From an uncultured Bacteroidales bacterium (GTDB lineage: Bacteria > Bacteroidota > Bacteroidia > Bacteroidales > Paludibacteraceae), in contig CAIYTJ010000498.1 of NCBI GenBank assembly GCA_903929065.1, positions 1 to 5,332 of the forward strand: DNA of 5,332 nucleotides, read 5' to 3'. Below, in pieces: positions 1 through 5,332 of this stretch. The position numbers were made by a program, and so were the translations under genes. The stretch's first letter is position 1; the number at the start of each line of letters is the position of its first letter. The notes under the pieces were generated by a model. That model was not told where the DNA came from, searched no databases, and saw only the letters and a list, made by a program, of their open reading frames with translations.

Positions 1-63
1 CACAAGCGGCAATTTCACATTATTTTTCATTGCCAGTAAAAATAGGAACCCTACCTTAGCCAT
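1..63 (-). CDS. possible start of a leftward gene, cut by the window edge
   Basis: On the minus strand an ATG at 63 opens a frame that stays open to the window edge for 21 codons, reading MAKVGFLFLLAMKNNVKLPLV. An in-frame stop (TAG) lies upstream at 94-96, so 63 is the first possible ATG. A second in-frame ATG at 30 would give MKNNVKLPLV as the start. The first residues are hydrophobic after one lysine, which could hint at a membrane segment, but too little is visible to assign a family. No clear promoter or ribosome binding site was seen for it. If real, it would be the mobile-element gene divergent from the excisionase-like gene. A chance open frame of this length is quite possible. Confidence 0.25.
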   Translation of the reverse strand, partial: MAKVGFLFLLAMKNNVKLPLV

Positions 64-97
64 ACTATATCTTTTCGCTTTAATTTGGTATTTCTAT

Positions 98-128
98 TTT
101 GTTTTTTGAAAATAATTATGTATATTTA
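98..128 (+). promoter_or_regulatory. candidate Bacteroidota promoter of the excisionase-integrase pair
   Basis: TTTG at 98-101 and TATATTTA at 121-128 resemble the Bacteroidota -33 (TTTG) and -7 (TAnnTTTG) elements, separated by 19 bp. The -7 element matches all but its last base. Transcription would begin around 133-136, about 30 bases before the ATG at 166. An 8-bp perfect palindrome, TACCGGTA (133-140), lies across that position and could be an operator, although so short a palindrome may be chance. The assignment rests on pattern matching only. Confidence 0.4.
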
Positions 129-165
129 ACCATACCGGTAAGATTAAAACAACCGAGTATATCAC

Positions 166-372
166 ATGGAAAATATCACATATTTAGACGTAGTTCTACT
201 GAGTAATTACATACATTTATCAAAATCGACAATTTATAAAATGGTTAGTAATAACAATATCCCATACCTCAAACTTGGAACAAGAACGCTGTTTGTAAAA
301 GACCAGATTGACCAATGGGTATTAAGTGGAGGGAATATGATAGAAAATATACCCCAATTACCTAAATTTTAA
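166..372 (+). CDS. excisionase-like small HTH DNA-binding protein
   Basis: This 68-residue protein is essentially one winged helix-turn-helix of the excisionase / MerR-like HTH_17 type. A helix-turn-helix runs from about residue 7 to 30, including the recognition-helix-like stretch LSKSTIYKMV. It is followed by the family's typical wing and helix IPYLKLGTRTLFVKDQIDQWV at about residues 32-52. Such proteins usually bind DNA beside an attachment site and steer the integrase toward excision, or act as small regulators in mobile elements. It ends 47 bp before the integrase start on the same strand, so co-transcription is likely and supports the recombination-directionality role. No Shine-Dalgarno is evident, which is normal for this phylum. 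The family call is firm, but the excision role is inferred from context. A transcriptional regulator of the element is the main alternative. Confidence 0.75.
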   Translation: MENITYLDVVLLSNYIHLSKSTIYKMVSNNNIPYLKLGTRTLFVKDQIDQWVLSGGNMIENIPQLPKF

Positions 373-419
373 ATCGAATCAATAATAAAAACCTATCCCA
401 ACCTAAATTAAATTTTATC

Positions 420-1673
420 ATGCCAACTTTCAATATTGTACTCGATAAAAGAGTAAAGAAAAAAAACGACCAATTCAATCTGGCCATTCGTATGGTGAAT
501 GGAAATGATGTAATGTATATGAACATTACCAACATGACCGAAAAACAATATGATCTAATCTTTATCAAAAAAACCAAAGACGAAAATAGTATTCAGTTCC
601 GAGAAACCTGTAACGGTTATATCTCCAAATGTGAACGCCTTTTTTCCGAATTAAAACCATTTGATAAGAAACAATTTCGTCAGTTATTCTTTCAGAAGGA
701 TGAATCAAATAGTAATAATAAGGATTCCAATCAAGAAACTAATCAAGTATCCAAACCGTCTGAGTCAATGTTGCTAAGTCAGTTGTTTACAATCTATATA
801 TCAAAAAAGGAATTAAAAATTAGAACGAAGACTCATTACAAGATGACAATCACTACGCTCGAAAAGTTCCAACCTTTATTGACAGTTTATGATATCACTC
901 CGGTATTTCTGAAATTGTTTGAGAAAGAAAAACTTGAAAGTGGTTGGTCTCTCGCAACAGTCAATTCACATTACAGGAATCTCAGAAGTGTTTTGAATTA
1001 TTTTATGAATGAAGATAAAATAATATCTAAACACTACCAATATCCTTTTGCCAAAGGAGGTTACAGTATATCTTCCTATTTTCCACAGAAACTTGTTTTA
1101 AAGAACGATGAAATCCAAAAAGTAATATCCTTTTCAAATTTCGATAATAAAGAACAAGAATACGCCAGAGATATTTGGGTCTTTCTTTACCGCTGTAATG
1201 GAATAAATTTTGTCGATTTGCTCCGAATGAGATGGACTCAAATTCAGGGAGAGTTCATTATGATTACCCGAAAAAAGACAGAAACTACCCGTAAGAATAA
1301 TATCAAACCTATAGTAGTTCCGGTGAATGAACAGTTACTTAAATCAATAGACAAAATCGGAAATAAGATTAGTCCTTTTGTATTGGGTGAATTGAAAGAT
1401 GGGTATAAAGAAAACACCTTAGAAAATAAGAACCATAAGATCAAACAAATAATAAATCGTAATCTGAGTGAAGTTAGTAAAAAATTAAATTTATCGGTAC
1501 CACTCAAATTAGAAACGGCCAGAGATTCTTACGCTACATCACTTAAACGTGGAGGAAAATCCAAAGACCAAATAGGGGAGATGCTGGGTCATTCAAATTC
1601 AATTGTAACCGAACATTATCTCGCCAGCTTAGACTCAGAGAAAACCTTTGAAATTAACGACTGTATTCTTTAG
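420..1673 (+). CDS. tyrosine recombinase (integrase) of a mobile element
   Basis: This is a 417-residue site-specific recombinase of the Bacteroidota phage/transposon integrase group, a normal length for it. Residues 1 to about 90 match the Arm-DNA-binding N-terminal domain (the MPTFNIVLDKRVKKKNDQFN start is typical and supports the ATG at 420). About 95-112 is a polar linker, about 115-210 the SAM-like core-binding domain, and about 225-410 the catalytic domain. Visible catalytic positions are a lysine at 285/286 (candidate beta-strand Lys), Arg368, His391 in LGHS, and the nucleophile Tyr400 in TEHYL. Two canonical residues differ: the first Arg position is Asn263 (in CNGINFVDLL), and the first His of HxxR is Glu365 (ETAR). 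CTnDOT IntDOT is known to lack the first Arg as well, so the enzyme may still be active. The gene follows an excisionase-like gene and points at a tRNA-Asn fragment about 140 bp downstream, the likely insertion target. No separate terminator is visible after it. Confidence 0.93.
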   Translation: MPTFNIVLDKRVKKKNDQFNLAIRMVNGNDVMYMNITNMTEKQYDLIFIKKTKDENSIQFRETCNGYISKCERLFSELKPFDKKQFRQLFFQKDESNSNNKDSNQETNQVSKPSESMLLSQLFTIYISKKELKIRTKTHYKMTITTLEKFQPLLTVYDITPVFLKLFEKEKLESGWSLATVNSHYRNLRSVLNYFMNEDKIISKHYQYPFAKGGYSISSYFPQKLVLKNDEIQKVISFSNFDNKEQEYARDIWVFLYRCNGINFVDLLRMRWTQIQGEFIMITRKKTETTRKNNIKPIVVPVNEQLLKSIDKIGNKISPFVLGELKDGYKENTLENKNHKIKQIINRNLSEVSKKLNLSVPLKLETARDSYATSLKRGGKSKDQIGEMLGHSNSIVTEHYLASLDSEKTFEINDCIL

Positions 1674-1698
1674 TACAATATTACCTCTTCATCAAAAC

Positions 1699-1722
1699 AC
1701 GCCAGGTTTTACGCCAGGTTTT
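1699..1722 (+). repeat. 12-bp tandem repeat, two copies (possible integrase arm site)
   Basis: ACGCCAGGTTTT occurs twice head to tail, at 1699-1710 and 1711-1722, with no gap and no mismatch. Its GGTTTT half is the reverse complement of the AAAACC core of the repeats just downstream, so the cluster contains related motifs in both orientations. It sits between the integrase stop and the tRNA junction, where integrase arm-type sites are expected. That function is inferred. Confidence 0.7.
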
Positions 1723-1724
1723 AG

Positions 1725-1796
1725 GAAAACCAGGGAAAACCAGTGACAAACCATTGGTCGTAAATGACTGATAATGAAAACCAGGGAAAACCAGTG
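1725..1796 (+). repeat. 21-bp direct repeat pair built from AAAACCAG units
   Basis: An identical 21-bp sequence is present at 1725-1745 and 1776-1796, starting 51 bp apart. Each copy holds two AAAACCAGG/T units (1726-1734, 1736-1744, 1777-1785, 1787-1795) spaced by 10 bp, about one helical turn. Regular spacing on one DNA face, next to the tRNA junction and the integrase gene, suggests arm-type binding sites for the integrase N-terminal domain or sites for the excisionase-like protein. The repeats are seen directly, but the binding role is inference. Confidence 0.75.
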
Positions 1797-1811
1797 GAAT
1801 GAATACATTAG

Positions 1812-1855
1812 GACTGTTAATCAGAGGGTCCTTGGTTCAAGTCCAAGAGGGAGAG
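1812..1855 (+). other. 3' fragment of a tRNA-Asn(GTT) gene, integration site of the element
   Basis: From the anticodon loop onward this reads as the 3' part of a tRNA. The parts are loop CTGTTAA (1814-1820, anticodon GTT at 1816-1818), 3' anticodon stem TCAGA (1821-1825), variable loop GGGTC, T stem CTTGG, T loop TTCAAGT, T stem CCAAG (1843-1847), acceptor strand AGGGAGA (1848-1854) and discriminator G1855. CCA is not encoded. The bases 5' of the loop (TAGGA) no longer pair with TCAGA at two of five positions, and no D arm or 5' acceptor strand lies upstream. The gene is therefore cut at about 1811-1816. Integration into a tRNA gene leaves exactly such a chromosomal 3' remnant at one end. 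The intact copy should be at the element's other end, left of this window. The fragment itself should not yield a working tRNA. Confidence 0.85.
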
Positions 1856-1856
1856 C

Positions 1857-1890
1857 AAAACCACTGCAATTGCAGTGGTTTTTTGTTTTT
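1857..1890 (+). terminator. rho-independent terminator behind the tRNA fragment
   Basis: The perfect 18-bp palindrome CCACTGCAATTGCAGTGG (1861-1878) is flanked by AAAA on the left and a T-rich run (TTTTTTGTTTTT, 1879-1890) on the right. This is a typical intrinsic terminator placed two bases after the tRNA end, most likely the original tRNA-Asn terminator. It now also ends transcripts coming from the integrase. The four T residues on the opposite strand could give weak termination for the leftward DUF1697 gene. Confidence 0.85.
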
Positions 1891-1903
1891 ATAATGCTGA
1901 TAT

Positions 1904-2449
1904 TCAGTTTTTTTCAGCCATAATCAATAATTCTGTAGCGGTTCTTAAATTTCGGGTTGTGGCAGTAAGTTTGAGCTTCTTTTCAAAAAAAGAATTATTG
2001 AGTTTGGTAATTCCATAACCTTTTGGGCAATAGAGGTAAATTACTTTTCCCAAACAAATAAATTCGTCCGGAGAAAAATCTAAGCCTGAAATCTTATTCA
2101 GTTTATCATTATCAGGAAAGTCTGACAAAAAGGTAAGATGCATAAAAACTGGATCTTTGGCTGAATCTATAACATATGGATTGTTATTCAATGCAATTTT
2201 CAATTCGTCCAAAGTCAGCACCAAAACCGGAACCAGCAATCCAAAAGTTTCAAAAATTTTAGTAGAAATAGTAGTTTCCAATAGTTTTGCATCAACCGAT
2301 ACAGTTTGAAAAATCACATTACCACTCTGAATATAACTTTGAATGTCTATATATCCAAGTCCGGCATACATCAGTCTGAGAGCATCCATTTTTAGTCGAT
2401 TTTTACCACTGACATTGATTCCCCTCAATATTGAAATATAGGTAGTCAT
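1904..2449 (-). CDS. DUF1697 family protein
   Basis: This 181-residue protein has the usual length for the DUF1697 family, whose molecular role is not established. Family hallmarks visible are the N-terminal LRGINVSGKNRLKM (residues 8-21), SYIQSGNVIF (38-47), and the C-terminal GYGITKLNNSFFEKKL (144-159) followed by TATTRNLRTATEL (162-174). It has no signal peptide or membrane segment, so it is presumably cytoplasmic. The start at 2449 fits the family, since MTTYISILRGIN is the conserved beginning. It is the first chromosomal gene beyond the element junction. It is transcribed toward the tRNA fragment and diverges from the pseudouridine synthase gene, with about 225 bp between them. Confidence 0.9.
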   Translation of the reverse strand: MTTYISILRGINVSGKNRLKMDALRLMYAGLGYIDIQSYIQSGNVIFQTVSVDAKLLETTISTKIFETFGLLVPVLVLTLDELKIALNNNPYVIDSAKDPVFMHLTFLSDFPDNDKLNKISGLDFSPDEFICLGKVIYLYCPKGYGITKLNNSFFEKKLKLTATTRNLRTATELLIMAEKN

Positions 2450-2547
2450 TTTTTAATTTTCTTATTTGTTGAAATTTAGTGACGAATAAATCAATTATTA
2501 TGTTTCATACAAATGTGATTTTATTTGTTATATGAAAAGCAACAATG

Positions 2548-2555
2548 CAAAAGTA
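2548..2555 (-). promoter_or_regulatory. candidate -7 promoter element for the DUF1697 gene
   Basis: Read on the minus strand the sequence is TACTTTTG, a perfect match to the Bacteroidota -7 consensus TAnnTTTG, followed by CA as often seen. Transcription would start near 2541, giving a leader of about 90 bases before the ATG at 2449. A -33 TTTG at the ideal 19-21 bp distance was not found; a minus-strand TTTG lies only 12 bp upstream. A weaker alternative, CACATTTG (minus strand of 2510-2517), lies nearer the gene. Confidence 0.45.
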
Positions 2556-2563
2556 AAAAAGAT

Positions 2564-2580
2564 AATTCAAAATTTGAATT
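2564..2580. repeat. 17-bp palindrome between divergent promoters
   Basis: AATTCAAA (2564-2571) and TTTGAATT (2573-2580) form a perfect 8-bp inverted repeat around a single central base. It lies between the candidate leftward promoter (2548-2555) and the candidate rightward promoter (around 2639-2646). It could be an operator for a dimeric regulator. In DNA this AT-rich it may also be chance or a minor hairpin. Confidence 0.35.
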
Positions 2581-2638
2581 TTTTCTGAATAAACTTCCTT
2601 TTGACCTAAAAATGTGCTGTTTATTCGGGATTTTTTAC

Positions 2639-2646
2639 GACCTTTG
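2639..2646 (+). promoter_or_regulatory. candidate -7 promoter element for the pseudouridine synthase gene
   Basis: GACCTTTG matches TAnnTTTG at all fixed positions except the first base. It is followed by CAGCCC, a context common just before transcription starts in this phylum. The predicted start is around 2652-2655, some 20-25 bases before the ATG at 2676. The upstream -33 element is weak, the nearest candidate being the TG-rich stretch at 2613-2619. Confidence 0.45.
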
Positions 2647-2675
2647 CAGCCCAAATATACTTACTGTAAAACTGA

Positions 2676-4211
2676 ATGAAAACTAATAATGAAAAATGGC
2701 AGGGAAATTCGAAAGGCAAATCGAATACCGGTGCCAGCCGTGATGGTAAACCGTTTGAGAAACGCGATGTGAAATCGATATTGAAAGGCTCACGTGGAGC
2801 TGCTAAATTTGGAACAGCAAAACCTGACCGTGAAGAAAAACGCCCGAATGAAAGGCCGGATTTTAAAAACAATGAAAGTAGTCGTCCTGCATTCGGAGAA
2901 AAAAGAAAATTCGAATTGAAAGGAGATAAACCTGCTTTCGGCGATCGTAAACCTTACGAGAACCGCGAAGGTGGACGCCCATCTTTCGGACCAAAAAAAC
3001 CTTGGGAGAATCGTGACAGTAAGCCATCTTACGGCGAAAAGAAGCCCTGGGAAAATCGCGACAGTAAGCCATCTTTTGGTGAAAAGAAACCGTGGGAGAA
3101 CCGCGAAAGCAAACCTTACGGCGAACGCAAACCTTACGAAAACCGCGAAGGCGGACGTCCATCATTCGGGCCAAAAAAGCCCTGGGAAAATCGTGACAGC
3201 AAGCCGGCTTATGGTGAAAAGAAACCATGGGAGGACCGCTACGACAGCAATGGGGAAAAAACATACGGAAGAAGTGTTGATAAATCAAATGACGATGAAC
3301 CACGTACCGGTAAACTGAGTTTTAAGAAACCTGCAGAAGGTTCAAAACCGGAGTTTATCGAAACACGCTACGATAATAAAAAAGAAGGAGTTCAATTTCG
3401 TAAACCTGCCCGCAGAACGGATGATTACGATCCAAACTCAAAATACAGCAATAAAAAACAACTGGAATTCAAGAAAACGGTTGTCGATTTGACAAAACCG
3501 ATTCGCTTAAATAAATTCTTGGCAAATGCCGGAATCTGTTCACGCCGTGAGGCCGATGAATATATACAAGCCGGAGTAATTTCCGTAAATGGTGAAATTG
3601 TTACCGAAATGGGTGTAAAAGTGTTGCTGACTGATAAAATTATGTTCCACGACCAGACAGTTCGCTCGGAACGCAAAGTTTATCTGTTGCTCAACAAGCC
3701 GAAAGATTGTGTAACCACTTCGGAAGATACTCACGATCGGTTAACCGTGCTTGATTTGGTAAAAAATGCCTGCAGTGAACGTATTTATCCGGTTGGACGC
3801 CTCGATAGAAATACTACCGGCGTTTTGCTTTTGACAAACGATGGAGATTTAGCTTCGAAACTGACTCATCCGAAATACGATAAGAAAAAAATCTATCATG
3901 TAACGCTCGACAAACCATTGGAAAAGGCTGATTATGATACAATCATGGCCGGTGTAACCCTTGATGACGGTGTGATTGCAGCCGATGCACTTGAATTTGT
4001 AAAAGAAGGCGATTTGAAAAATGTTGGCATTGAAATCCACTCCGGACAAAACCGTGTGGTGCGTCGTATTTTTGAAAAACTCGGATATAAAATCATTCGT
4101 CTGGACAGAGTTTTCTTTGCCGGTTTGACCAAAAAGAACCTGCCTCGAGGAAAATACCGCTTCCTGAGCGAACGCGAGATCAGCATGCTCAAAATGGGTG
4201 CCCACGAATAA
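2676..4211 (+). CDS. RsuA/RluB-family rRNA pseudouridine synthase with long repetitive N-terminal extension
   Basis: This 511-residue enzyme isomerises uridine to pseudouridine in ribosomal RNA. Residues 1 to about 270 are a low-complexity, strongly charged extension, likely disordered and RNA-binding, with tandem 14-16-residue repeats at 91-188. An S4 RNA-binding domain follows at about 276-322 (IRLNKFLANAGICSRREADEYI). The catalytic domain occupies about 333-500, with the active-site aspartate Asp377 in YPVGRLDRNTTGVLLL. Further family motifs are LLLNKPKDCVTT (337-348), SKLTHPKYDKKKIYHV (394-409), and HSGQNRVVRRIFEKLGY (455-471), which ends like RluB/RluF and RsuA enzymes. The S4 and catalytic parts alone match the usual size of about 240 residues. 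Extended versions are frequent in Bacteroidota. Which rRNA uridine is modified cannot be decided here; 23S modification as by RluB is plausible. A terminator follows directly, so the gene looks monocistronic. Confidence 0.93.
   Translation: MKTNNEKWQGNSKGKSNTGASRDGKPFEKRDVKSILKGSRGAAKFGTAKPDREEKRPNERPDFKNNESSRPAFGEKRKFELKGDKPAFGDRKPYENREGGRPSFGPKKPWENRDSKPSYGEKKPWENRDSKPSFGEKKPWENRESKPYGERKPYENREGGRPSFGPKKPWENRDSKPAYGEKKPWEDRYDSNGEKTYGRSVDKSNDDEPRTGKLSFKKPAEGSKPEFIETRYDNKKEGVQFRKPARRTDDYDPNSKYSNKKQLEFKKTVVDLTKPIRLNKFLANAGICSRREADEYIQAGVISVNGEIVTEMGVKVLLTDKIMFHDQTVRSERKVYLLLNKPKDCVTTSEDTHDRLTVLDLVKNACSERIYPVGRLDRNTTGVLLLTNDGDLASKLTHPKYDKKKIYHVTLDKPLEKADYDTIMAGVTLDDGVIAADALEFVKEGDLKNVGIEIHSGQNRVVRRIFEKLGYKIIRLDRVFFAGLTKKNLPRGKYRFLSEREISMLKMGAHE
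2946..3239 (+). repeat. in-frame tandem repeats coding for KPWENRDSKPSYGE-like units
   Basis: Codons 91-188 of the pseudouridine synthase gene hold about seven degenerate units of 14-16 residues, of the type K-K-P-W-E-N-R-D-S-K-P-S-Y-G-E. A higher-order duplication is visible. Codons 91-122 (2946-3041) and 151-182 (3126-3221) encode the same 32 residues except one Ser-to-Ala change, although 14 nucleotides differ, 13 of them silent third positions. The array is rich in Lys/Arg, Asp/Glu, Pro, Gly and aromatic residues, fitting a flexible RNA- or ribosome-contacting tail. Confidence 0.85.
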
Positions 4212-4238
4212 CTCAAAATAATATATACAGAAAACAAG

Positions 4239-4275
4239 AAAACTCCTTTGCATGAATTTGTAAAGGAGTTTTTTT
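4239..4275 (+). terminator. rho-independent terminator of the pseudouridine synthase gene
   Basis: AAAACTCCTTT (4239-4249) pairs perfectly with AAAGGAGTTTT (4262-4272) around a 12-base loop, and T residues continue to 4275. It begins 27 bases after the stop codon at 4211. It separates this gene from the epimerase-like gene that follows. Confidence 0.85.
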
Positions 4276-4333
4276 ATTCGTAAAACATTCTATTTTAAAT
4301 TGTTGTTATTAATATGACTAACTCAAAGGTTTA

Positions 4334-5215
4334 ATGAAAAAAATAATAATTGCCGGAGGAACCGGATTTATAGGAAGTTATATTTCCAAGCGATTTTTGG
4401 AAAGCTGTTATGATGTGCAGATTGTTTCCCGAAATCATGCTGATATTAAATGGGATATAAATGAACTTTCGGAAGCAATGAATGGAGCAGAAATGGTTAT
4501 TAATCTGGCCGGAAAATCAATTAACTGCCGTCATACTGAGTCAAACAGGAAAGCAATTATCAATTCGAGAGTGAATTCAACAACTTTAATTGGAAATGCA
4601 ATTTCAGCTTGTGATAATCCTCCTAAACTATGGGTAAATGCCAGTGCAACCGGGATTTACCGTTCGTCTCACAAACATCCAATGACCGAAGATGAAACTG
4701 ATTTAGGGAATGACTTTTTGGCTAAAGTGGTAACCATGTGGGAGAAAGCTATGGATGATTTTAAGTTGCCTGTTACAAGGCAAATCGCCTTGCGAACTTC
4801 GGTTGTATTAGGTTATAAGGGCGGTGCTTTAAAACCATTAGTTTTACTAAGCAGTTTTGGGTTAGGAGGTAAGCAGGCCAACGGAAAACAAATGGTCAGT
4901 TGGATTCATTTGGAAGATTATTTTAGAATCCTGGTTTTTATACTGAAAAATGAAAAGATTGAAGGAATAATCAATTGTACTGCGCCCGAACCGGTTTCAA
5001 ATGCTCAATTTATGAAGAATATCCGATTGGCAAACCATGTTGCTTTTGGAATTCCGGCACCGGCATTTGCCATCAAACTTGGTTCTTTAATCATTGGAAC
5101 AGAACCCGAACTAATCCTGAATAGTTCGTATGTTGTTCCTAAAAGACTTATCGATGCAGGGTTTAAATTCAATTTCCCGTACATAGATTCTGCCCTGAAC
5201 GATTTGCTTAATTAG
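4334..5215 (+). CDS. TIGR01777-family NAD(P)-dependent epimerase-like protein (extended SDR, DUF1731 C-terminus)
   Basis: This 293-residue protein has the normal length for the TIGR01777 / SDR39U1-like family of atypical extended short-chain dehydrogenases; substrates are generally unknown. The Rossmann nucleotide-binding motif GGTGFIG is at residues 8-14. Further family motifs are VINLAGKSI (55-63), NSRVNST (77-83), SATGIY (104-109), RTSVVLGYKGGALKP (154-168) and VSWIHLEDYFR (188-198). The C-terminal DUF1731 domain spans about 240-290 (PAPAFAIKLG, then VVPKRLIDAGFKF at 267-279). The canonical SDR YxxxK pair is not evident near Tyr109, as is usual in this subgroup, so catalytic activity is uncertain. 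AAAGG at 4325-4329 may help ribosome binding, but lies close to the ATG. Terminators on both sides suggest a single-gene transcript; no convincing promoter was found in the short upstream gap. Confidence 0.9.
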   Translation: MKKIIIAGGTGFIGSYISKRFLESCYDVQIVSRNHADIKWDINELSEAMNGAEMVINLAGKSINCRHTESNRKAIINSRVNSTTLIGNAISACDNPPKLWVNASATGIYRSSHKHPMTEDETDLGNDFLAKVVTMWEKAMDDFKLPVTRQIALRTSVVLGYKGGALKPLVLLSSFGLGGKQANGKQMVSWIHLEDYFRILVFILKNEKIEGIINCTAPEPVSNAQFMKNIRLANHVAFGIPAPAFAIKLGSLIIGTEPELILNSSYVVPKRLIDAGFKFNFPYIDSALNDLLN

Positions 5216-5230
5216 ACCAGAATTATTTAT

Positions 5231-5281
5231 AAACAAAAGGTTCACAAAAAGAAGTTTTATTCTTTTGTGAACCTTTTGTTT
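5231..5281. terminator. long hairpin, likely bidirectional terminator between convergent genes
   Basis: Nineteen bases (5231-5249) pair perfectly with 5263-5281. Three further pairs (5251-5253 with 5260-5262) sit beyond a single bulged A, leaving a 6-base loop. Both outer flanks are A-rich on the left and T-rich on the right, so it can act in either direction. It lies between the epimerase-like gene stop (5215) and the stop of the leftward gene (5293), as expected for a shared terminator. Confidence 0.8.
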
Positions 5282-5292
5282 GTGTATTTTGC

Positions 5293-5332
5293 TTAGTCGC
5301 GTCTGAATCCGCCACCGCCTCCGTCGCCATGA
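5293..5332 (-). CDS. C-terminal end of a leftward glycine-rich protein, cut by the window edge
   Basis: On the minus strand the last codons read HGDGGGGGFRRD followed by TAA (5293-5295). The base composition here is much richer in G and C than the surroundings, as glycine codons require. Glycine/arginine-rich tails of this kind are typical of Bacteroidota RRM-type RNA-binding proteins and DEAD-box RNA helicases, but the visible 12 residues cannot tell these apart. The following shared hairpin supports a real gene end at this point. Confidence 0.6.
   Translation of the reverse strand, partial: HGDGGGGGFRRD

Noticed and set aside
362..577. 71-codon minus-strand frame with hydrophobic residues
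   Set aside because: It overlaps the N-terminal domain of the integrase. The hydrophobic look comes from reading AT-rich lysine and asparagine codons in reverse.
1812..1855. Complete functional tRNA-Asn gene
   Set aside because: No D arm or 5' acceptor strand is present upstream, and two of five anticodon-stem pairs are lost, so only the 3' part is here.
2946..3239. CRISPR-like appearance of evenly spaced repeats
   Set aside because: The repeats are in frame, degenerate at third codon positions and contiguous without unique spacers, so they are coding repeats.
2863..3303. 146-codon open frame on the minus strand
   Set aside because: It lies wholly opposite the repeat array of the pseudouridine synthase gene. 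Its repetitive HxFPR-like residues are just the mirror of those repeats, and no family was recognised.
2971..3318. 115-codon open frame on the plus strand in another frame
   Set aside because: It is a frame shadow of the same repeat array. The repeat units keep a length divisible by three, which leaves other frames open by chance.
3849..4253. 134-codon open frame on the minus strand, overlapping another minus frame at 3932-4237
   Set aside because: Both are opposite the conserved catalytic domain of the pseudouridine synthase. They have no recognisable domain, and the longer one starts inside the terminator hairpin.

Overview
The window looks like chromosomal DNA of a Bacteroidota (Bacteroidetes) species, with the integrase-bearing end of an integrated mobile element in its left third. 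Several signs point this way. The integrase and its small excisionase-like partner are of the type common in this phylum. Upstream regions carry TAnnTTTG-like -7 promoter elements, and there are few clear Shine-Dalgarno sequences. The DNA is AT-rich, and the tRNA 3' end has no encoded CCA. The species cannot be named from this sequence.

Region 1 (1 to about 1811) is the mobile element. It holds the start of a possible leftward gene at the edge, a 68-residue excisionase-like HTH protein, a 417-residue tyrosine recombinase, and about 100 bp of short repeats that look like integrase arm-binding sites. Region 2 (1812-1890) is the junction. The 3' part of a tRNA-Asn gene (anticodon GTT through discriminator base) is followed by a strong palindromic terminator. 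No tRNA 5' half lies upstream. This fits site-specific insertion into tRNA-Asn, with this window holding the displaced chromosomal 3' fragment. The rest of the element and the restored tRNA should lie to the left, outside the window.

Region 3 (1904-5332) is ordinary chromosome. It contains a leftward DUF1697 gene and, divergent from it, a pseudouridine synthase of the RsuA/RluB family with a long, repetitive, basic N-terminal extension. These are followed by a terminator, a TIGR01777-type NAD(P)-dependent epimerase-like protein, and a long hairpin terminator. The last bases are the C-terminal codons of a leftward, glycine-rich protein.

The excisionase-like protein, integrase, repeats and tRNA fragment form one recombination module. 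The chromosomal genes appear to be separately transcribed neighbours, not a pathway. I see no convincing new defence or other novel system. The most interesting points are the integrase's departures from the canonical catalytic residues, the arm-site-like repeat cluster, and the selection-preserved repeats in the pseudouridine synthase tail.
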